DNA of 64,000 nucleotides, from assembly GCF_027924605.1 (NCBI RefSeq), contig NZ_AP027042.1, forward strand, positions 1,899,524 to 1,963,523, in the 5' to 3' direction. The notes beneath the pieces are model-generated. The model had not been told where the DNA came from, ran no database searches, and saw only the letters and a list, made by a program, of their open reading frames with translations. Origin of the DNA: Dyella sp. GSA-30. Lineage in GTDB: Bacteria; Pseudomonadota; Gammaproteobacteria; Xanthomonadales; Rhodanobacteraceae. Both the position numbers and the translations under genes were made by a program. Shown piece after piece: positions 42,975-51,995 of this stretch. Within the stretch, counting starts at the first letter, position 1, and each line of letters starts with the position of its first letter.

Positions 42975-43877
42975 TCAGTGACGATGCCAGCTTGGTGCAA
43001 TGAACGAGCGTCGGCGCCAGGCTACGATCAAGAGCGCCGTGGTGAATGTCGAACAGATCAGCAGTGCGACAACCGATGCCTCGGCGCCGAAGACGCCGCC
43101 GCTCAGCCAGCTCGGCCCGGTGCGATAGGACACTAGCCAGCCGTCGGCGTGTGTTCCGGAAACCGGGACGCCGAAGACGGTGCCTTGCATGAAGTTCCAG
43201 GCCGCGTGCATGCCCATGCAAGGCCATAGCGAGCGGGTGACGTGGTAGAGCATACCCAGCATCAGGCCGGCTTCGATGGCGATCGCCGCCGAGCTCCACA
43301 GCGTCGCGCCAGGATTGAAGATATGCGCCGCGCCGAAGAACAGCGCCGAGATCACCAGTGCCCAGACCGTTCCCATGCCCTCTTCGACGATGCGAAACAG
43401 CACGCCGCGGGTGATGATTTCTTCGGCGATACCCGCGCTCAGGCCCGTGGTCAGCAGGGCCGGTAGCCAATCGGCACGGGGGTTGGTGCCGGTCACGTGA
43501 TACACGCCAAGCAGCCACAGCACGCCGGCGACGGCGCTGAAGAGCACGGTCCCGATAACGAGGCCCAGGCTGACGCCCAGGGGCAGGGTGCGCGGCGATA
43601 GCTCATGCGGACTACGCCGTTCTATCAGGCGCACCAACAGCAGGTAGGCGACGACTGCGGGGAGCACCTCGCTCAGCAGGTTGGCGAGCGCACGCTCTAC
43701 CGGTGCTGCCTTGGAATCGCCGAATCCCGTTGCGGCCAGGCCCAGATTCATAACGGTGTTCAGGACAATCATCGTGATCGTGAAGAACACGATCCGCCCC
43801 AAGGGAGATAGCACTATCCACCGTTGCCATTCCGGGGCATCGGCCGGTGTCGTGAAGGCAAGTTCTCCCGGCTGCAT
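42975..43877 (-). CDS. CPBP-family intramembrane metalloprotease
   Basis: A 300-residue membrane protein with about eight helices and the Abi/CPBP glutamic-protease motifs: E-E-I-I-T-R at 152-157, F-G-A-A-H at 181-185, and a later H-A-A-W-N-F. Family members cleave prenylated or other membrane proteins or act in bacteriocin self-immunity; no substrate is evident here. The ATG at 43877 is chosen because GGGGAA lies just upstream; a longer frame would start 42 bases earlier. Confidence 0.88.
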   Translation of the reverse strand: MQPGELAFTTPADAPEWQRWIVLSPLGRIVFFTITMIVLNTVMNLGLAATGFGDSKAAPVERALANLLSEVLPAVVAYLLLVRLIERRSPHELSPRTLPLGVSLGLVIGTVLFSAVAGVLWLLGVYHVTGTNPRADWLPALLTTGLSAGIAEEIITRGVLFRIVEEGMGTVWALVISALFFGAAHIFNPGATLWSSAAIAIEAGLMLGMLYHVTRSLWPCMGMHAAWNFMQGTVFGVPVSGTHADGWLVSYRTGPSWLSGGVFGAEASVVALLICSTFTTALLIVAWRRRSFIAPSWHRH

Positions 43878-43934
43878 ATATTCCCCTGTCTGGCCGCGGT
43901 CTGTAGCCAGATTACCCAAGTTTGGAGATCACGT

Positions 43935-45536
43935 TTAGACGTCGAGCGAAGTGGCGTGCTCACGGGTGGCGGAAAAGCGTACATCGGGCCAGCGTTCCTG
44001 GGCCAATTGCAGGTTGACCCGCGAAGGGGCCAGATAGACCAGTTCGCCGGCCGCATCGATGCCAAGGTTCAAGGCATTCTTTTCGCGGAATTCGGCGAGC
44101 TTCTTGGCGTCATCGCAGTGAATCCAGCGCGCAGTGACGACGCCGACCGTGTCGAAGCTGGCATCCACGCCATACTCGTCCTTGAGGCGGTAGGCGACCA
44201 CGTCGAACTGCAGCACGCCGACCGCGCCCAGGACCAGGTCATTGCTCATCAACGGGCGGAAGAACTGCGTCGCGCCTTCTTCGGACAGCTGGGCCAGGCC
44301 CTTTTGCAGCGCTTTCATCTTCAGCGGGTCGCGCAGGCGCGCGCGGCGGAACAGCTCCGGGGCGAAGTTGGGAATGCCGGTGAAGCTGATCGGCTCGCCT
44401 TCGGTAAAGGTGTCGCCGATGCCGATGGTGCCGTGGTTGTGCAGGCCGATGACGTCGCCCGGATAGGCCGACTCGACGATTTCGCGGTCGCTGGCCATGA
44501 AGGTCAGTGCATTGGCGATCCGCACCTCTTTGTTGGTGCGTGCCTGCACCATCTTCATGCCTGCGCTATAGGTGCCAGAGCAGATGCGCATGAACGCGAT
44601 ACGGTCGCGGTGGGCGGGGTCCATATTCGCCTGAATCTTGAAGACGAAACCGGTGAGCTTTTCCTCTTCCGGCTCGATCGTGCGGCCCAGGGTGGCCCGG
44701 GGCTTGGGCGACGGGGCGTTTTCGACGAAGAAATCCAGCAGCAGCTGGACGCCGAAGTTGTTCACCGCCGAGCCGAAGAACACCGGCGTCTGCTTGCCGG
44801 CCAGGTAGAGCTCGAGATCGAAGGGGTTGGATGCGCCCAGCACCAGCTCCAGCTCGTCGCGCAGCTCGGCCAGGGCCTCGGCGCCGACCAGGGCTTCCAG
44901 GCCGGGTGCGTCCAGGCCCTTGAAGATGGTCGAATCCTGGCGCGTGAAGTTCTTGCCCTGCTCGAACACGTGCACTTCGTCCAGCAACAGGTGATACACG
45001 CCCTTCAGGCGCTGGCCCATGCCGATCGGCCAGGTCAGCGGCGCGCAGGCGATGCCCAGCACCGACTCCACTTCATCGAGCAGCTCGATCGGCGAACGGC
45101 CCTCGCGGTCGAGCTTGTTGATGAAGGTCATGATCGGCGTGTCGCGCAGACGGCACACCTCCATCAGCTTGATCGTGCGTTCCTCCACGCCCTTGGCGCA
45201 GTCGATCACCATCAGCGCGGAGTCGACCGCGGTGAGCACACGGTAGGTGTCTTCGGAGAAGTCCGCGTGGCCTGGGGTATCGAGCAGGTTGACGATGCGT
45301 CCTTCATACGGGAACTGCATCACCGACGAGGTCACGGAAATGCCGCGTTCCTTTTCCAAGGCCATCCAGTCGGAGGTGGCGTGCCGCGCCGCCTTGCGTC
45401 CCTTCACCGAGCCGGCCATCTGGATGGCACCGCCGAACAACAGCAGTTTTTCAGTCAGCGTGGTCTTGCCGGCGTCAGGGTGGCTGACGATGGCGAAGGT
45501 GCGGCGACGGCGGGTTTCTTCGAGATGCGTGGACAT
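43935..45536 (-). CDS. prfC: Peptide chain release factor 3
   Basis: A 533-residue translational GTPase that recycles RF1/RF2 from the ribosome after termination. G motifs: [10 protein letters not shown] at 18-27, [14 protein letters not shown], and NKLDREGR. The RF3-specific block [20 protein letters not shown] and its length (E. coli 529) separate it from EF-G. It lies 58 bases upstream of the CPBP gene on the same strand. Confidence 0.97.
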   Translation of the reverse strand: MSTHLEETRRRRTFAIVSHPDAGKTTLTEKLLLFGGAIQMAGSVKGRKAARHATSDWMALEKERGISVTSSVMQFPYEGRIVNLLDTPGHADFSEDTYRVLTAVDSALMVIDCAKGVEERTIKLMEVCRLRDTPIMTFINKLDREGRSPIELLDEVESVLGIACAPLTWPIGMGQRLKGVYHLLLDEVHVFEQGKNFTRQDSTIFKGLDAPGLEALVGAEALAELRDELELVLGASNPFDLELYLAGKQTPVFFGSAVNNFGVQLLLDFFVENAPSPKPRATLGRTIEPEEEKLTGFVFKIQANMDPAHRDRIAFMRICSGTYSAGMKMVQARTNKEVRIANALTFMASDREIVESAYPGDVIGLHNHGTIGIGDTFTEGEPISFTGIPNFAPELFRRARLRDPLKMKALQKGLAQLSEEGATQFFRPLMSNDLVLGAVGVLQFDVVAYRLKDEYGVDASFDTVGVVTARWIHCDDAKKLAEFREKNALNLGIDAAGELVYLAPSRVNLQLAQERWPDVRFSATREHATSLDV

Positions 45537-45677
45537 GGAGGGCGGGCATGCGATGGGCGAACCGCCAATGATACCAGCCGGTTGGAGCCGGGAAGGGAAA
45601 ACTTGAGGCGCGTCAGGTTCTTCCCCAGCCCTGGCGCACTACATCCGCACCACTTGCCCGCCCTCGGCCCGTCGCAA

Positions 45678-45697
45678 TGGCGGCCGATAGGCCGCCA
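45678..45697. repeat. Perfect hairpin in the prfC upstream region
   Basis: TGGCGGCC (45678-45685) and GGCCGCCA (45690-45697) form an 8-bp stem with loop GATA. It lies about 60 bases after the M24 gene stop, on the prfC promoter side. There is no T-run, so a terminator role is uncertain. Confidence 0.45.
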
Positions 45698-45756
45698 CTC
45701 TGCCTTCGGCGCTCGCCGCATAGGCAGCTGCCCTGGCGCGACGTTCGTCCAGCCCG

Positions 45757-46521
45757 CTAACCGAGCAGCAGGTCTTCGTAGAACGCCCCGTAAGGTTCAG
45801 TCGGATGCGCAATCTGGATTTCCAGAATCCACAGTCCAGAGGACGGTGTGGCATCCAGTTCGCCAAGATCGCCAGCCTTATGAATCGAATGTGGAAAATC
45901 GCTAACCCTATGACCTTTGATCGCATGATTGAACCGCCACCCCATCGTCTCAGCCTGCTGTTCGGCAAACGCGTAGAGCGCCTGCCCACTGATGCCATCC
46001 CTGCGCCACGCCTCGGCGACGATTCGATGCAGCTCACGCGCGGCGTCGGCACAGGCCTGACGTTCGGGTGCGTGTCCGGTCACGAAGGTGTCGCCCACAT
46101 CGCCCTCGTGGCCGTCGAAAACCAGGCCCAGGTCGATGAAATAGATGTCGTTCTCGCCGAGCCGCACGCTGTCGTCGGAGCGCTCGCGATAAATCTTGGT
46201 GGTATTGGCACCGATCCGGACGATAGTCGGGTGCCAGAGCCGTTCCATGCCGAGGCTTTCGAAAACGGCGGCCGCTTCGGTACGTGCCTCGGGTTCGCTG
46301 ATGCCGGGGCGCATCCGTTCACGGATGCCTTGCAATGCCTGCCAGGAGAGTTCGCGCGCCCGCTGCATCAGGGCAGGGTCAAAGCGTGTACCGACGGCTT
46401 CTCGTTGGGGGGCTACTGCATTCAAAGGGGCTGTTTCGCTTGCGGCTTGGGGACATAAATGCGCGAGGCCTGCGGCCTTTTGTCGCGCACACCCCAAGCC
46501 TGCCACTTCGGTCGATGACAT
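45757..46521 (-). CDS. M24-family metallopeptidase-like protein
   Basis: A 254-residue pita-bread-fold protein like Xaa-Pro aminopeptidases. Putative metal ligands are in order: Asp in YFIDLG, Asp in GDVGDTF, His in the HAIKGHRVSDFPH segment, Glu in LWILEIQI, and Glu in YGAFYEDLLL. It is shorter than true aminopeptidase P and lacks the N-terminal domain, so it may process small substrates such as creatinase-like compounds. The ATG at 46521 has no clear Shine-Dalgarno, and the first 45 or so residues look unstructured. The true start may be downstream. Confidence 0.78.
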   Translation of the reverse strand: MSSTEVAGLGCARQKAAGLAHLCPQAASETAPLNAVAPQREAVGTRFDPALMQRARELSWQALQGIRERMRPGISEPEARTEAAAVFESLGMERLWHPTIVRIGANTTKIYRERSDDSVRLGENDIYFIDLGLVFDGHEGDVGDTFVTGHAPERQACADAARELHRIVAEAWRRDGISGQALYAFAEQQAETMGWRFNHAIKGHRVSDFPHSIHKAGDLGELDATPSSGLWILEIQIAHPTEPYGAFYEDLLLG

Positions 46522-46615
46522 GCATGCGGCGGAGCACCATGCCGCTGTGTGGGCAGCAGCAAGCGTTCAACGAGGTGAAGCGTTGAGGGGTGTTCGAATA
46601 AACCTCAGTGTTCAT

Positions 46616-46697
46616 CGTCGTCCCGGCGAACGCCGGGACCCAGTGTCTTGCTCGGGCGTGTCGAAGGCGCTGGGCCCCGGCGTTCGCCGGGGCGACG
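46616..46697. repeat. REP-like inverted repeat, second copy
   Basis: Two arms of 30 bases (46616-46645 and 46668-46697) are inverted relative to each other, each with an inner CCGGCG-AACG-CCGGG palindrome ending in CCCAGTG or CGCTGGG. The sequence is close to the pair at 17940-18068. It fills the gap between the M24 and DUF1304 genes. Confidence 0.8.
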
Positions 46698-46731
46698 GAC
46701 GGAGATGACGCTAGAGGTTCTCTTCAGCAGC

Positions 46732-47079
46732 TCAGACGAACAGCAGCACCAGCCCAATAGCCGCAGGCAAGGCCTGGACATAGAGAATCTTCCGGCTGGC
46801 GGTAAAGCCGCCATAGATGCCGGCGATCAGTACGCAGCCCAGGAAGAACATCGCCACATCGCTGCGATGCGCGGCCAGCGCCCACACCAGTCCGGCGGCG
46901 AGAAAGCCGTTATAGAGCCCCTGGTTGGCCGCCAGCGTCTTCGATTGCGCGGCGAATTCCGCAGTCAGGCCGAATGCCCGGCGGCCCGCAGGCTTGTCCC
47001 ACAGGAACATCTCCAGCACCAGAAAGTAGACGTGCAGCAGGGCGACGATGGCAATGACGATGCTTGCGGCGATGGACAT
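46732..47079 (-). CDS. DUF1304 family membrane protein
   Basis: A 115-residue protein with four predicted membrane helices. The pattern LHVYFLVLEMFLWDKPAGRRAFGL and NQGLYNGFLAAGLVWAL is characteristic of DUF1304. The function is not known. It is separated from the cysteine synthase homologue by 68 bases on the same strand. Confidence 0.87.
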   Translation of the reverse strand: MSIAASIVIAIVALLHVYFLVLEMFLWDKPAGRRAFGLTAEFAAQSKTLAANQGLYNGFLAAGLVWALAAHRSDVAMFFLGCVLIAGIYGGFTASRKILYVQALPAAIGLVLLFV

Positions 47080-47147
47080 GGTGCTCCCCTTGTATTCGGC
47101 GCAGTTTTACACGCCAGCGCCGTAATAACGAAGAGGGCTGCTATGCC

Positions 47148-48170
47148 TCAGGGGGCGGGAGGGAAGGCTTGGTCCAGCCAATCCGGTACCGGAATGCCTT
47201 TGCTGCGCAAAAAAGCCGGGTTGAACAACTTCGCCTGGTAGCGCGTTCCTGCATCGGCCAGCACGGTGACGATCGTATGGCCAGGCCCGAGCTCACGCGC
47301 CAGGCGGATAGCTCCGGCGACATTGACGCCGCTGGAGCCGCCGACGCACCAGCCCTCTTCGTGCAGAAGGGTATGGGCGATGGGTACGGACTCCTCATCC
47401 GGGATCGACCAGGCCAGGTCGATCGGCGCGCCATCGAAATTCGCGGTGATCCGGCTTGATCCGATGCCTTCGCTGATCGAATTGCCCTCGGCGACCAGTT
47501 CACCGGTTCGTACGTAGTGCGCCAAGGCCGAGCCCGCCGGGTCGGCCAGGCCGATGCGGACCGATGGTTTCCGGGCCTTCAGGGCGCGCCCCACGCCGGC
47601 CAGGGTGCCCCCGGTGCCGGCGGCACAGACGAAGCCATCGAGCTGCCCCGCGGTTTCCTCCCAGATCTCGACACCGGTGGTGGCTTCGTGAAAATCGCGA
47701 TTGGCGGTGTTGTCGAACTGGTTGGCGAACCAGGTGCTGCCCGGGTCGGCCTCGTTCATCGCCTGGGCCTGCGCCCGCGCATGGTGGGCGTAGTGGCCGG
47801 GATCCTTGTAAGGCACCGCGGGCACCAGGCGCACCTCGGCGCCGGACAGGCGCAGCGCGTCGATCTTTTCGCGGCTTTGCGTCTCGGGCATGAAGATGAG
47901 CGTGCGGTAGCCCCGGCTGGCGCCAAGCAGCCCCAACCCGATGCCGGTATTGCCGGCCGTGCCCTCCACGATGGTGCCGCCGGTGCGGATCAGTCCGCGC
48001 CGCTCGGCGTCATCGAGCAGACCTAGCGCGGTGCGGTCCTTGATCGAGCCGCCCGGATTCAGGAACTCGGCCTTGGCCAGAATGTGGCAGCCGGTGAGCT
48101 TGGACGGGCCACGCAGGCGCAGCAGCGGCGTGTGGCCCACGGTGGCGGGAAAGTCGGCACGAATGCTCAT
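47148..48170 (-). CDS. Cysteine synthase-family PLP enzyme
   Basis: A 340-residue fold-type II PLP enzyme. The Schiff-base lysine is Lys44 in GGSIKDRTA. The substrate loop reads E-G-T-A-G-N-T-G (69-76), whereas classic CysK has a T-S-G-N-T-G loop. The phosphate-binding loop is GTGGT near residue 190. It probably makes cysteine from O-acetylserine and sulfide, or a related beta-substitution product. It is longer than E. coli CysK (323). It is divergent from the SAM-controlled metX operon across about 410 bases, placing two sulfur-amino-acid functions back to back. Confidence 0.88.
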   Translation of the reverse strand: MSIRADFPATVGHTPLLRLRGPSKLTGCHILAKAEFLNPGGSIKDRTALGLLDDAERRGLIRTGGTIVEGTAGNTGIGLGLLGASRGYRTLIFMPETQSREKIDALRLSGAEVRLVPAVPYKDPGHYAHHARAQAQAMNEADPGSTWFANQFDNTANRDFHEATTGVEIWEETAGQLDGFVCAAGTGGTLAGVGRALKARKPSVRIGLADPAGSALAHYVRTGELVAEGNSISEGIGSSRITANFDGAPIDLAWSIPDEESVPIAHTLLHEEGWCVGGSSGVNVAGAIRLARELGPGHTIVTVLADAGTRYQAKLFNPAFLRSKGIPVPDWLDQAFPPAP

Positions 48171-48313
48171 CGGATAGCCGGATTTTGAAGGTCTAGGAAG
48201 CCTCCAGCTTATGCCTTTGCGGCATGAGATGGCAGCGCTCCATGTTTTTGCGAATGCGGCGCAAACCCGCGCTGTGACTGGCCTTATGACATTTCGTTAC
48301 AAGATGGAAAGAT

Positions 48314-48337
48314 ATACGCCTAGACGTTTAGACGTCT
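48314..48337 (+). promoter_or_regulatory. MetJ operator: three tandem met boxes
   Basis: Consecutive octamers ATACGCCT, AGACGTTT and AGACGTCT match the met box AGACGTCT at six, seven and eight of eight positions. MetJ dimers bind tandem boxes cooperatively. The array ends one base before the -35 of the metX promoter, so bound repressor would exclude RNA polymerase. Confidence 0.85.
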
Positions 48338-48338
48338 A

Positions 48339-48367
48339 TTGACACACGAATGGATGGTCACTAAAGT
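48339..48367 (+). promoter_or_regulatory. Promoter of the metX-metB-hom operon
   Basis: A perfect TTGACA (48339-48344), a 17-base spacer and TAAAGT (48362-48367, four of six). Transcription should start near 48374, immediately before the SAM riboswitch. Confidence 0.8.
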
Positions 48368-48374
48368 CTGCTGC

Positions 48375-48490
48375 ACTCATCGAGACCGGCTGAGGGACAG
48401 GCCCTTTGAAGCCGGGGCAACCTGCAGATTTCCTGCAACGGTGCCAACTCCTGCGGAGGCGTTCCCCAAAAACGCCGACGAGAGATGGGT
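48375..48490 (+). ncRNA. SAM-I (S-box) riboswitch
   Basis: The leader RNA has the conserved S-box features in order: P1 strand CTCATC (48376-48381) pairing with GATGGG (48484-48489); GAG after P1; GAGGGA followed by CAGGCCC; TTTGAAGCCGGGGCAACC in the P2/P3 core; GGTGCCAACTCCTGC; and GAGAGATGGG closing P1. The class binds S-adenosylmethionine and lowers expression of methionine genes. It begins at the predicted transcription start of the metX operon. Confidence 0.93.
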
Positions 48491-48534
48491 TGAATTCCTT
48501 ATGCCGCGCGTTCTGCGTGGCAAGGGCTTCAAAC

Positions 48535-48572
48535 CTCTCTTAGGTCCGCAGGGCGATGGACGAACCGGAGAG
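48535..48572 (+). promoter_or_regulatory. Putative anti-Shine-Dalgarno hairpin of the riboswitch
   Basis: CTCTC (48535-48539) can pair with GAGAG (48568-48572), and GTCC (48544-48547) with GGAC (48558-48561). The structure would hide the GGAG (48567-48570) ten bases before the metX ATG. No intrinsic terminator with a T-run is seen between riboswitch and gene, so control may act on translation. Confidence 0.5.
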
Positions 48573-48580
48573 CGTTTCAG

Positions 48581-49603
48581 ATGCCCAGCCAAGCCAATCC
48601 CGTGCCGCCGCCAGTGTTCGCCGCAACCTCGTTGCCGGCTGCAGCTGCACGTGGGGATCTCACCGCTCAGCGCAGCACCCGGCGCGTCACGCTGACGCCC
48701 AAGTACGGCGCGACGCCGTGCGAAGTCGATGTGCGCTATCTCTGGTGCGGCGCGCCGGATGCGCCAACGGTGATCGTGCAGGGCGGTATTTCCGCCGATC
48801 GCGACGCGGTGACTTTCGGCGATCAGGCTGCCGGTTGGTGGCAGGAATTCATCGGTGCGGGCCGTACCGTCGATCTCGATCGTTATCGCGTGCTGTCGAT
48901 CGACTGGCTGACGCCCGCCGAGCTGGGCCATGCGCAGGCCATCTCCAGCGAAGATCAGGCCGATGCGCTGGCGGCCCTGGTCGATGCGCTCGGGATCGGT
49001 CGCGTGCACGCTTTCATCGGTTACTCGTATGGCGGCATGACCGGCCTGGCATTTGCCGCACGTCATCCGTATCTACTCGATCGCCTGGTACTGCTGGGTA
49101 GCGCCCATCGTCCGCATCCGCTGGCGACGGCGCAGCGCTCCGTGCAACGCAGCATCGTGCGTCTTGGCGTGGAAAGCGGTCAGCCGGAGCAGGCGCTGGC
49201 GCTGGCGCGTCAGCTGGCGATGACCACCTATCGTGGCAGCGAAGAATTCGTGCGCCGTTTTGCCTCCGCACCCGAGTATCGCGACGGTCGTTTTCATTTC
49301 CCGGTCGAGGACTATCTCGAGCAGGCCGGGCGCCAGTTCGTCGCGCGCTTCGATATCGATCGCTATCTCGCCTTGTCCGAGTCGATCGATCTGCATGACG
49401 TGCGGCCGGAACAGGTGCCGACGCGCACCACGCTGATCGGCACGCCGTCCGATCGCCTCGTGCCACTGGCCGATCTGTGCGAATTGCAACGTCGCCTGCA
49501 AGGGCCGGCATCGCTGGAAGTGATCGATTCGCCGTACGGCCACGACGCCTTTCTCAAAGAATCCGACCGCCTCGCGCCGCTGTTGCGCGAAGCGCTGGCT
49601 TGA
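48581..49603 (+). CDS. metX: Homoserine O-acyltransferase (MetX type)
   Basis: A 340-residue alpha/beta-hydrolase-fold acyltransferase that activates homoserine for methionine synthesis. The catalytic triad is visible as Ser149 (GYSYGG), Asp291 (GTPSDRL) and His321 (YGHDAF). It may use succinyl-CoA rather than acetyl-CoA: the next gene is a MetB-like enzyme, and MetX proteins of Xanthomonas relatives are reported as succinyltransferases. The sequence alone does not settle the donor. It is the first gene of the SAM-controlled operon. Confidence 0.9.
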   Translation: MPSQANPVPPPVFAATSLPAAAARGDLTAQRSTRRVTLTPKYGATPCEVDVRYLWCGAPDAPTVIVQGGISADRDAVTFGDQAAGWWQEFIGAGRTVDLDRYRVLSIDWLTPAELGHAQAISSEDQADALAALVDALGIGRVHAFIGYSYGGMTGLAFAARHPYLLDRLVLLGSAHRPHPLATAQRSVQRSIVRLGVESGQPEQALALARQLAMTTYRGSEEFVRRFASAPEYRDGRFHFPVEDYLEQAGRQFVARFDIDRYLALSESIDLHDVRPEQVPTRTTLIGTPSDRLVPLADLCELQRRLQGPASLEVIDSPYGHDAFLKESDRLAPLLREALA

Positions 49604-49634
49604 ACCCAAGAAACGAGTATCCGGAGTTACCTTC

Positions 49635-50831
49635 ATGAGCGACACCACCGCCCCCTGTACCCGCGCCGTGCGCGCCGGCATCGAATCGGATACGCAACAC
49701 GGCGCGGTGGTGCCGGCTTTGCACCTATCGACCAATTACAGTTTCGAAGGCCTGGGCAAGAAGCGCGCGTACGACTATTCGCGCAGCGGCAATCCCACGC
49801 GCGACCTGTTGAGCGAAGCGCTGGCCGATCTGGAGCAGGGCGCGGGCGCGGTGGTGACCAGCAGCGGCATGTCGGCAGTGGCGCTCGCGCTGGAGCTGGT
49901 ACCGGCCGGCGCAAAGATTCTCGCCGCACACGATTGCTATGGCGGTACCTGGCGCTTGTTCGATGCATGGGCGAAGAAGGGGCGCTTCAGCGTCGAATTC
50001 GTCGATCTCACCGATAGCCACGCCCTGGCCGCAGGCCTGGCCGGCAAGCCAGCGTTGGTGTGGGTGGAAACACCGTCAAACCCGTTGCTGCGCATTACCG
50101 ATATCCGTCACGTGGCGCATGCCGCGCACGCCGCCGGCGCGCTGGTTGTCGTGGACAACACGTTCCTTTCGCCGGCGCTGCAGCAACCGTTGACGCTCGG
50201 CGCCGACGTGGTCGTGCACTCGACCACCAAGTACATCAACGGTCATAGCGATGTCGTCGGTGGCGCGGTGGTGGCACGCGACCCGGCTGTGGCCGAGCAG
50301 CTCAAGTGGTGGGGCAACTGCAATGGCCTGACCGGTGCCCCGTTCGACAGTTTCCTCACCTTGCGCGGCCTGCGAACGCTCAGCGTGCGTCTGCGCCAGC
50401 ATCAGGAGAATGCGCTGCGCATCGCCGAGTTGCTCGACGGTCATGCCGCGGTACGCAAGGTGTACTACCCCGGTCTCGCGCAGCATGAAGGTCATGCGCT
50501 GGCGGCGCGTCAGCAGTCTGGTTTCGGCGCCATGCTCAGTGTCGAACTCGAAGGCGACTTCGCGCAGATCGAAGCCTTCGTCAATGGCTTGAGTTACTTC
50601 TCGCTAGCCGAGTCGCTCGGTGGCGTGGAAAGCCTGGTGGCGCATCCGGCATCGATGACCCACGCGGCGATGGCGCCCGAAGCCCGTCGTGCGGCGGGCA
50701 TTGCCGATACGCTGATTCGTCTTTCTGTCGGCATCGAAGACGGCGACGATCTGCTGCGTGACCTGGGCCTGGGTCTGGAGCGTGCGCAGGCGGTGACCGC
50801 AAGTGAAAACAAACGCCGGGTGAGTGCATGA
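49635..50831 (+). CDS. metB: Cystathionine gamma-synthase-like PLP enzyme
   Basis: A 398-residue Cys/Met-metabolism PLP enzyme. The PLP lysine is Lys199 in HSTTKYINGHSD (E. coli MetB Lys198). YDYSRSGNPTR, SSGMSA and ETPSNP are typical. The predicted reaction is O-succinylhomoserine plus cysteine to cystathionine; the related direct sulfhydrylation cannot be excluded. It lies 31 bases after metX. Its end overlaps the homoserine dehydrogenase start by four bases. Confidence 0.92.
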   Translation: MSDTTAPCTRAVRAGIESDTQHGAVVPALHLSTNYSFEGLGKKRAYDYSRSGNPTRDLLSEALADLEQGAGAVVTSSGMSAVALALELVPAGAKILAAHDCYGGTWRLFDAWAKKGRFSVEFVDLTDSHALAAGLAGKPALVWVETPSNPLLRITDIRHVAHAAHAAGALVVVDNTFLSPALQQPLTLGADVVVHSTTKYINGHSDVVGGAVVARDPAVAEQLKWWGNCNGLTGAPFDSFLTLRGLRTLSVRLRQHQENALRIAELLDGHAAVRKVYYPGLAQHEGHALAARQQSGFGAMLSVELEGDFAQIEAFVNGLSYFSLAESLGGVESLVAHPASMTHAAMAPEARRAAGIADTLIRLSVGIEDGDDLLRDLGLGLERAQAVTASENKRRVSA

Positions 50832-51913
50832 GCGCAGTGTTGGAGTCTGAGGCCTCCTCTTCTTCGCCTGTTGCCGCATCGAACGACATCGCCATCGTGC
50901 TGTTGGGCACAGGTGTGGTCGGTGGCGCTTTCCTCAAGCTCTTGTGTACACCCGCCGGCGCGCGTCTACGCCTGGTAGGGGCAGCCAACTCGCGTCGGCA
51001 GCAGGTTGAGCCCGAGCAACTGGCTGCCCGCGATCTGCGCGAGCGATTGAAGCAGCAAGGTGCCGCTCGGGACGACAAGATATTGCTGGCGACGCTCGAT
51101 GCCAGTCGTGCATCGATCAAGGTCGTGATCGACGCTACCGCATCGGCCGATCTGGCCACGCGCCACACCGAATGGCTGGCGTGTGGTTATCACGTAGTGA
51201 CGGCGAACAAGTCGCTGGCCGGTGGTCAGTTGAGCGGTTGGCGTGCCTTGCAGGCCGCGCGTGCCGGTGGTGCGCGCTATGGCGATGCCGCGACCGTCGG
51301 TGCCGGCCTGCCGGTGATCTCGACCTTGCGCCGTCTGCGCGATTGCGGCGACAGCCTGCTTACGCTCGAAGGCGTGTTTTCCGGTTCGTTGTCGTACCTG
51401 TTCAATCAATACGACGGCACGCGCCCGTTCTCCGCGTTGCTGCGCGACGCGCGCAAGCTTGGCTACACCGAGCCTGATCCGCGCGCGGATCTTTCTGGTG
51501 AAGACGTGGCGCGCAAGCTGCTCATTCTCGCGCGCAATGCCGGCTTTGCTCTGGGTTCGGACGAAGTGGTGGTCGAGAGTCTGGTGCCGGAGCATTTGCG
51601 TGATCTGAGCGCGGACGTCTTCCTCGATCGTCTGGAAGAGCTGGATGCACCGTTGGCAGCACGCCATGACGAAGCGCGTTCGCGCGGTCACGTACTGCGT
51701 TTCCTGGCAAGGCTCAATCAGCGCGGTCGCGCACGCGTGGGCCTGGTGGAAGTGCCTGTGACCCATCCTGCGGCGCGTCTTTACGGGACCGACAACCAGT
51801 TTGCGCTGACGACCACGCGCTACAACACCCAGCCGCTGGTGATCCAGGGGCCGGGCGCGGGTCCTGAGGTGACGGCGCAGGCGTTGTTGGGCGACGTGCT
51901 CGCGTTGGGCTGA
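50828..51913 (+). CDS. Homoserine dehydrogenase, monofunctional
   Basis: A 361-residue NAD(P)H-dependent oxidoreductase that reduces aspartate semialdehyde to homoserine, the branch point of threonine and methionine. The N-terminal dinucleotide site is GTGVVGGAFLKLL. The catalytic lysine lies in VTANKSLAG, and GVFSGSLSYLFN plus LGYTEPDPRADLSGEDVARKLLILAR are family signatures. It resembles the C-terminal half of ThrA/MetL without aspartokinase or ACT domains. Its place in a SAM-controlled operon makes it the methionine-dedicated isozyme. A strong terminator follows. Confidence 0.94.
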   Translation: MSAVLESEASSSSPVAASNDIAIVLLGTGVVGGAFLKLLCTPAGARLRLVGAANSRRQQVEPEQLAARDLRERLKQQGAARDDKILLATLDASRASIKVVIDATASADLATRHTEWLACGYHVVTANKSLAGGQLSGWRALQAARAGGARYGDAATVGAGLPVISTLRRLRDCGDSLLTLEGVFSGSLSYLFNQYDGTRPFSALLRDARKLGYTEPDPRADLSGEDVARKLLILARNAGFALGSDEVVVESLVPEHLRDLSADVFLDRLEELDAPLAARHDEARSRGHVLRFLARLNQRGRARVGLVEVPVTHPAARLYGTDNQFALTTTRYNTQPLVIQGPGAGPEVTAQALLGDVLALG

Positions 51914-51963
51914 GCGAAACTCTACCTAAGCTTGCAGGAGAGGTTGGCGGGATTTGTGGACGT

Positions 51964-51993
51964 AAAAAAAGCCGGGCATGTGCCCGGCTTTTT
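51964..51993. terminator. Bidirectional rho-independent terminator
   Basis: A stem of GCCGGGCA and TGCCCGGC with a minimal loop is flanked by seven A on the left and five T on the right. It serves the met operon and the convergent permease gene. Confidence 0.93.
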
Positions 51994-51995
51994 GC

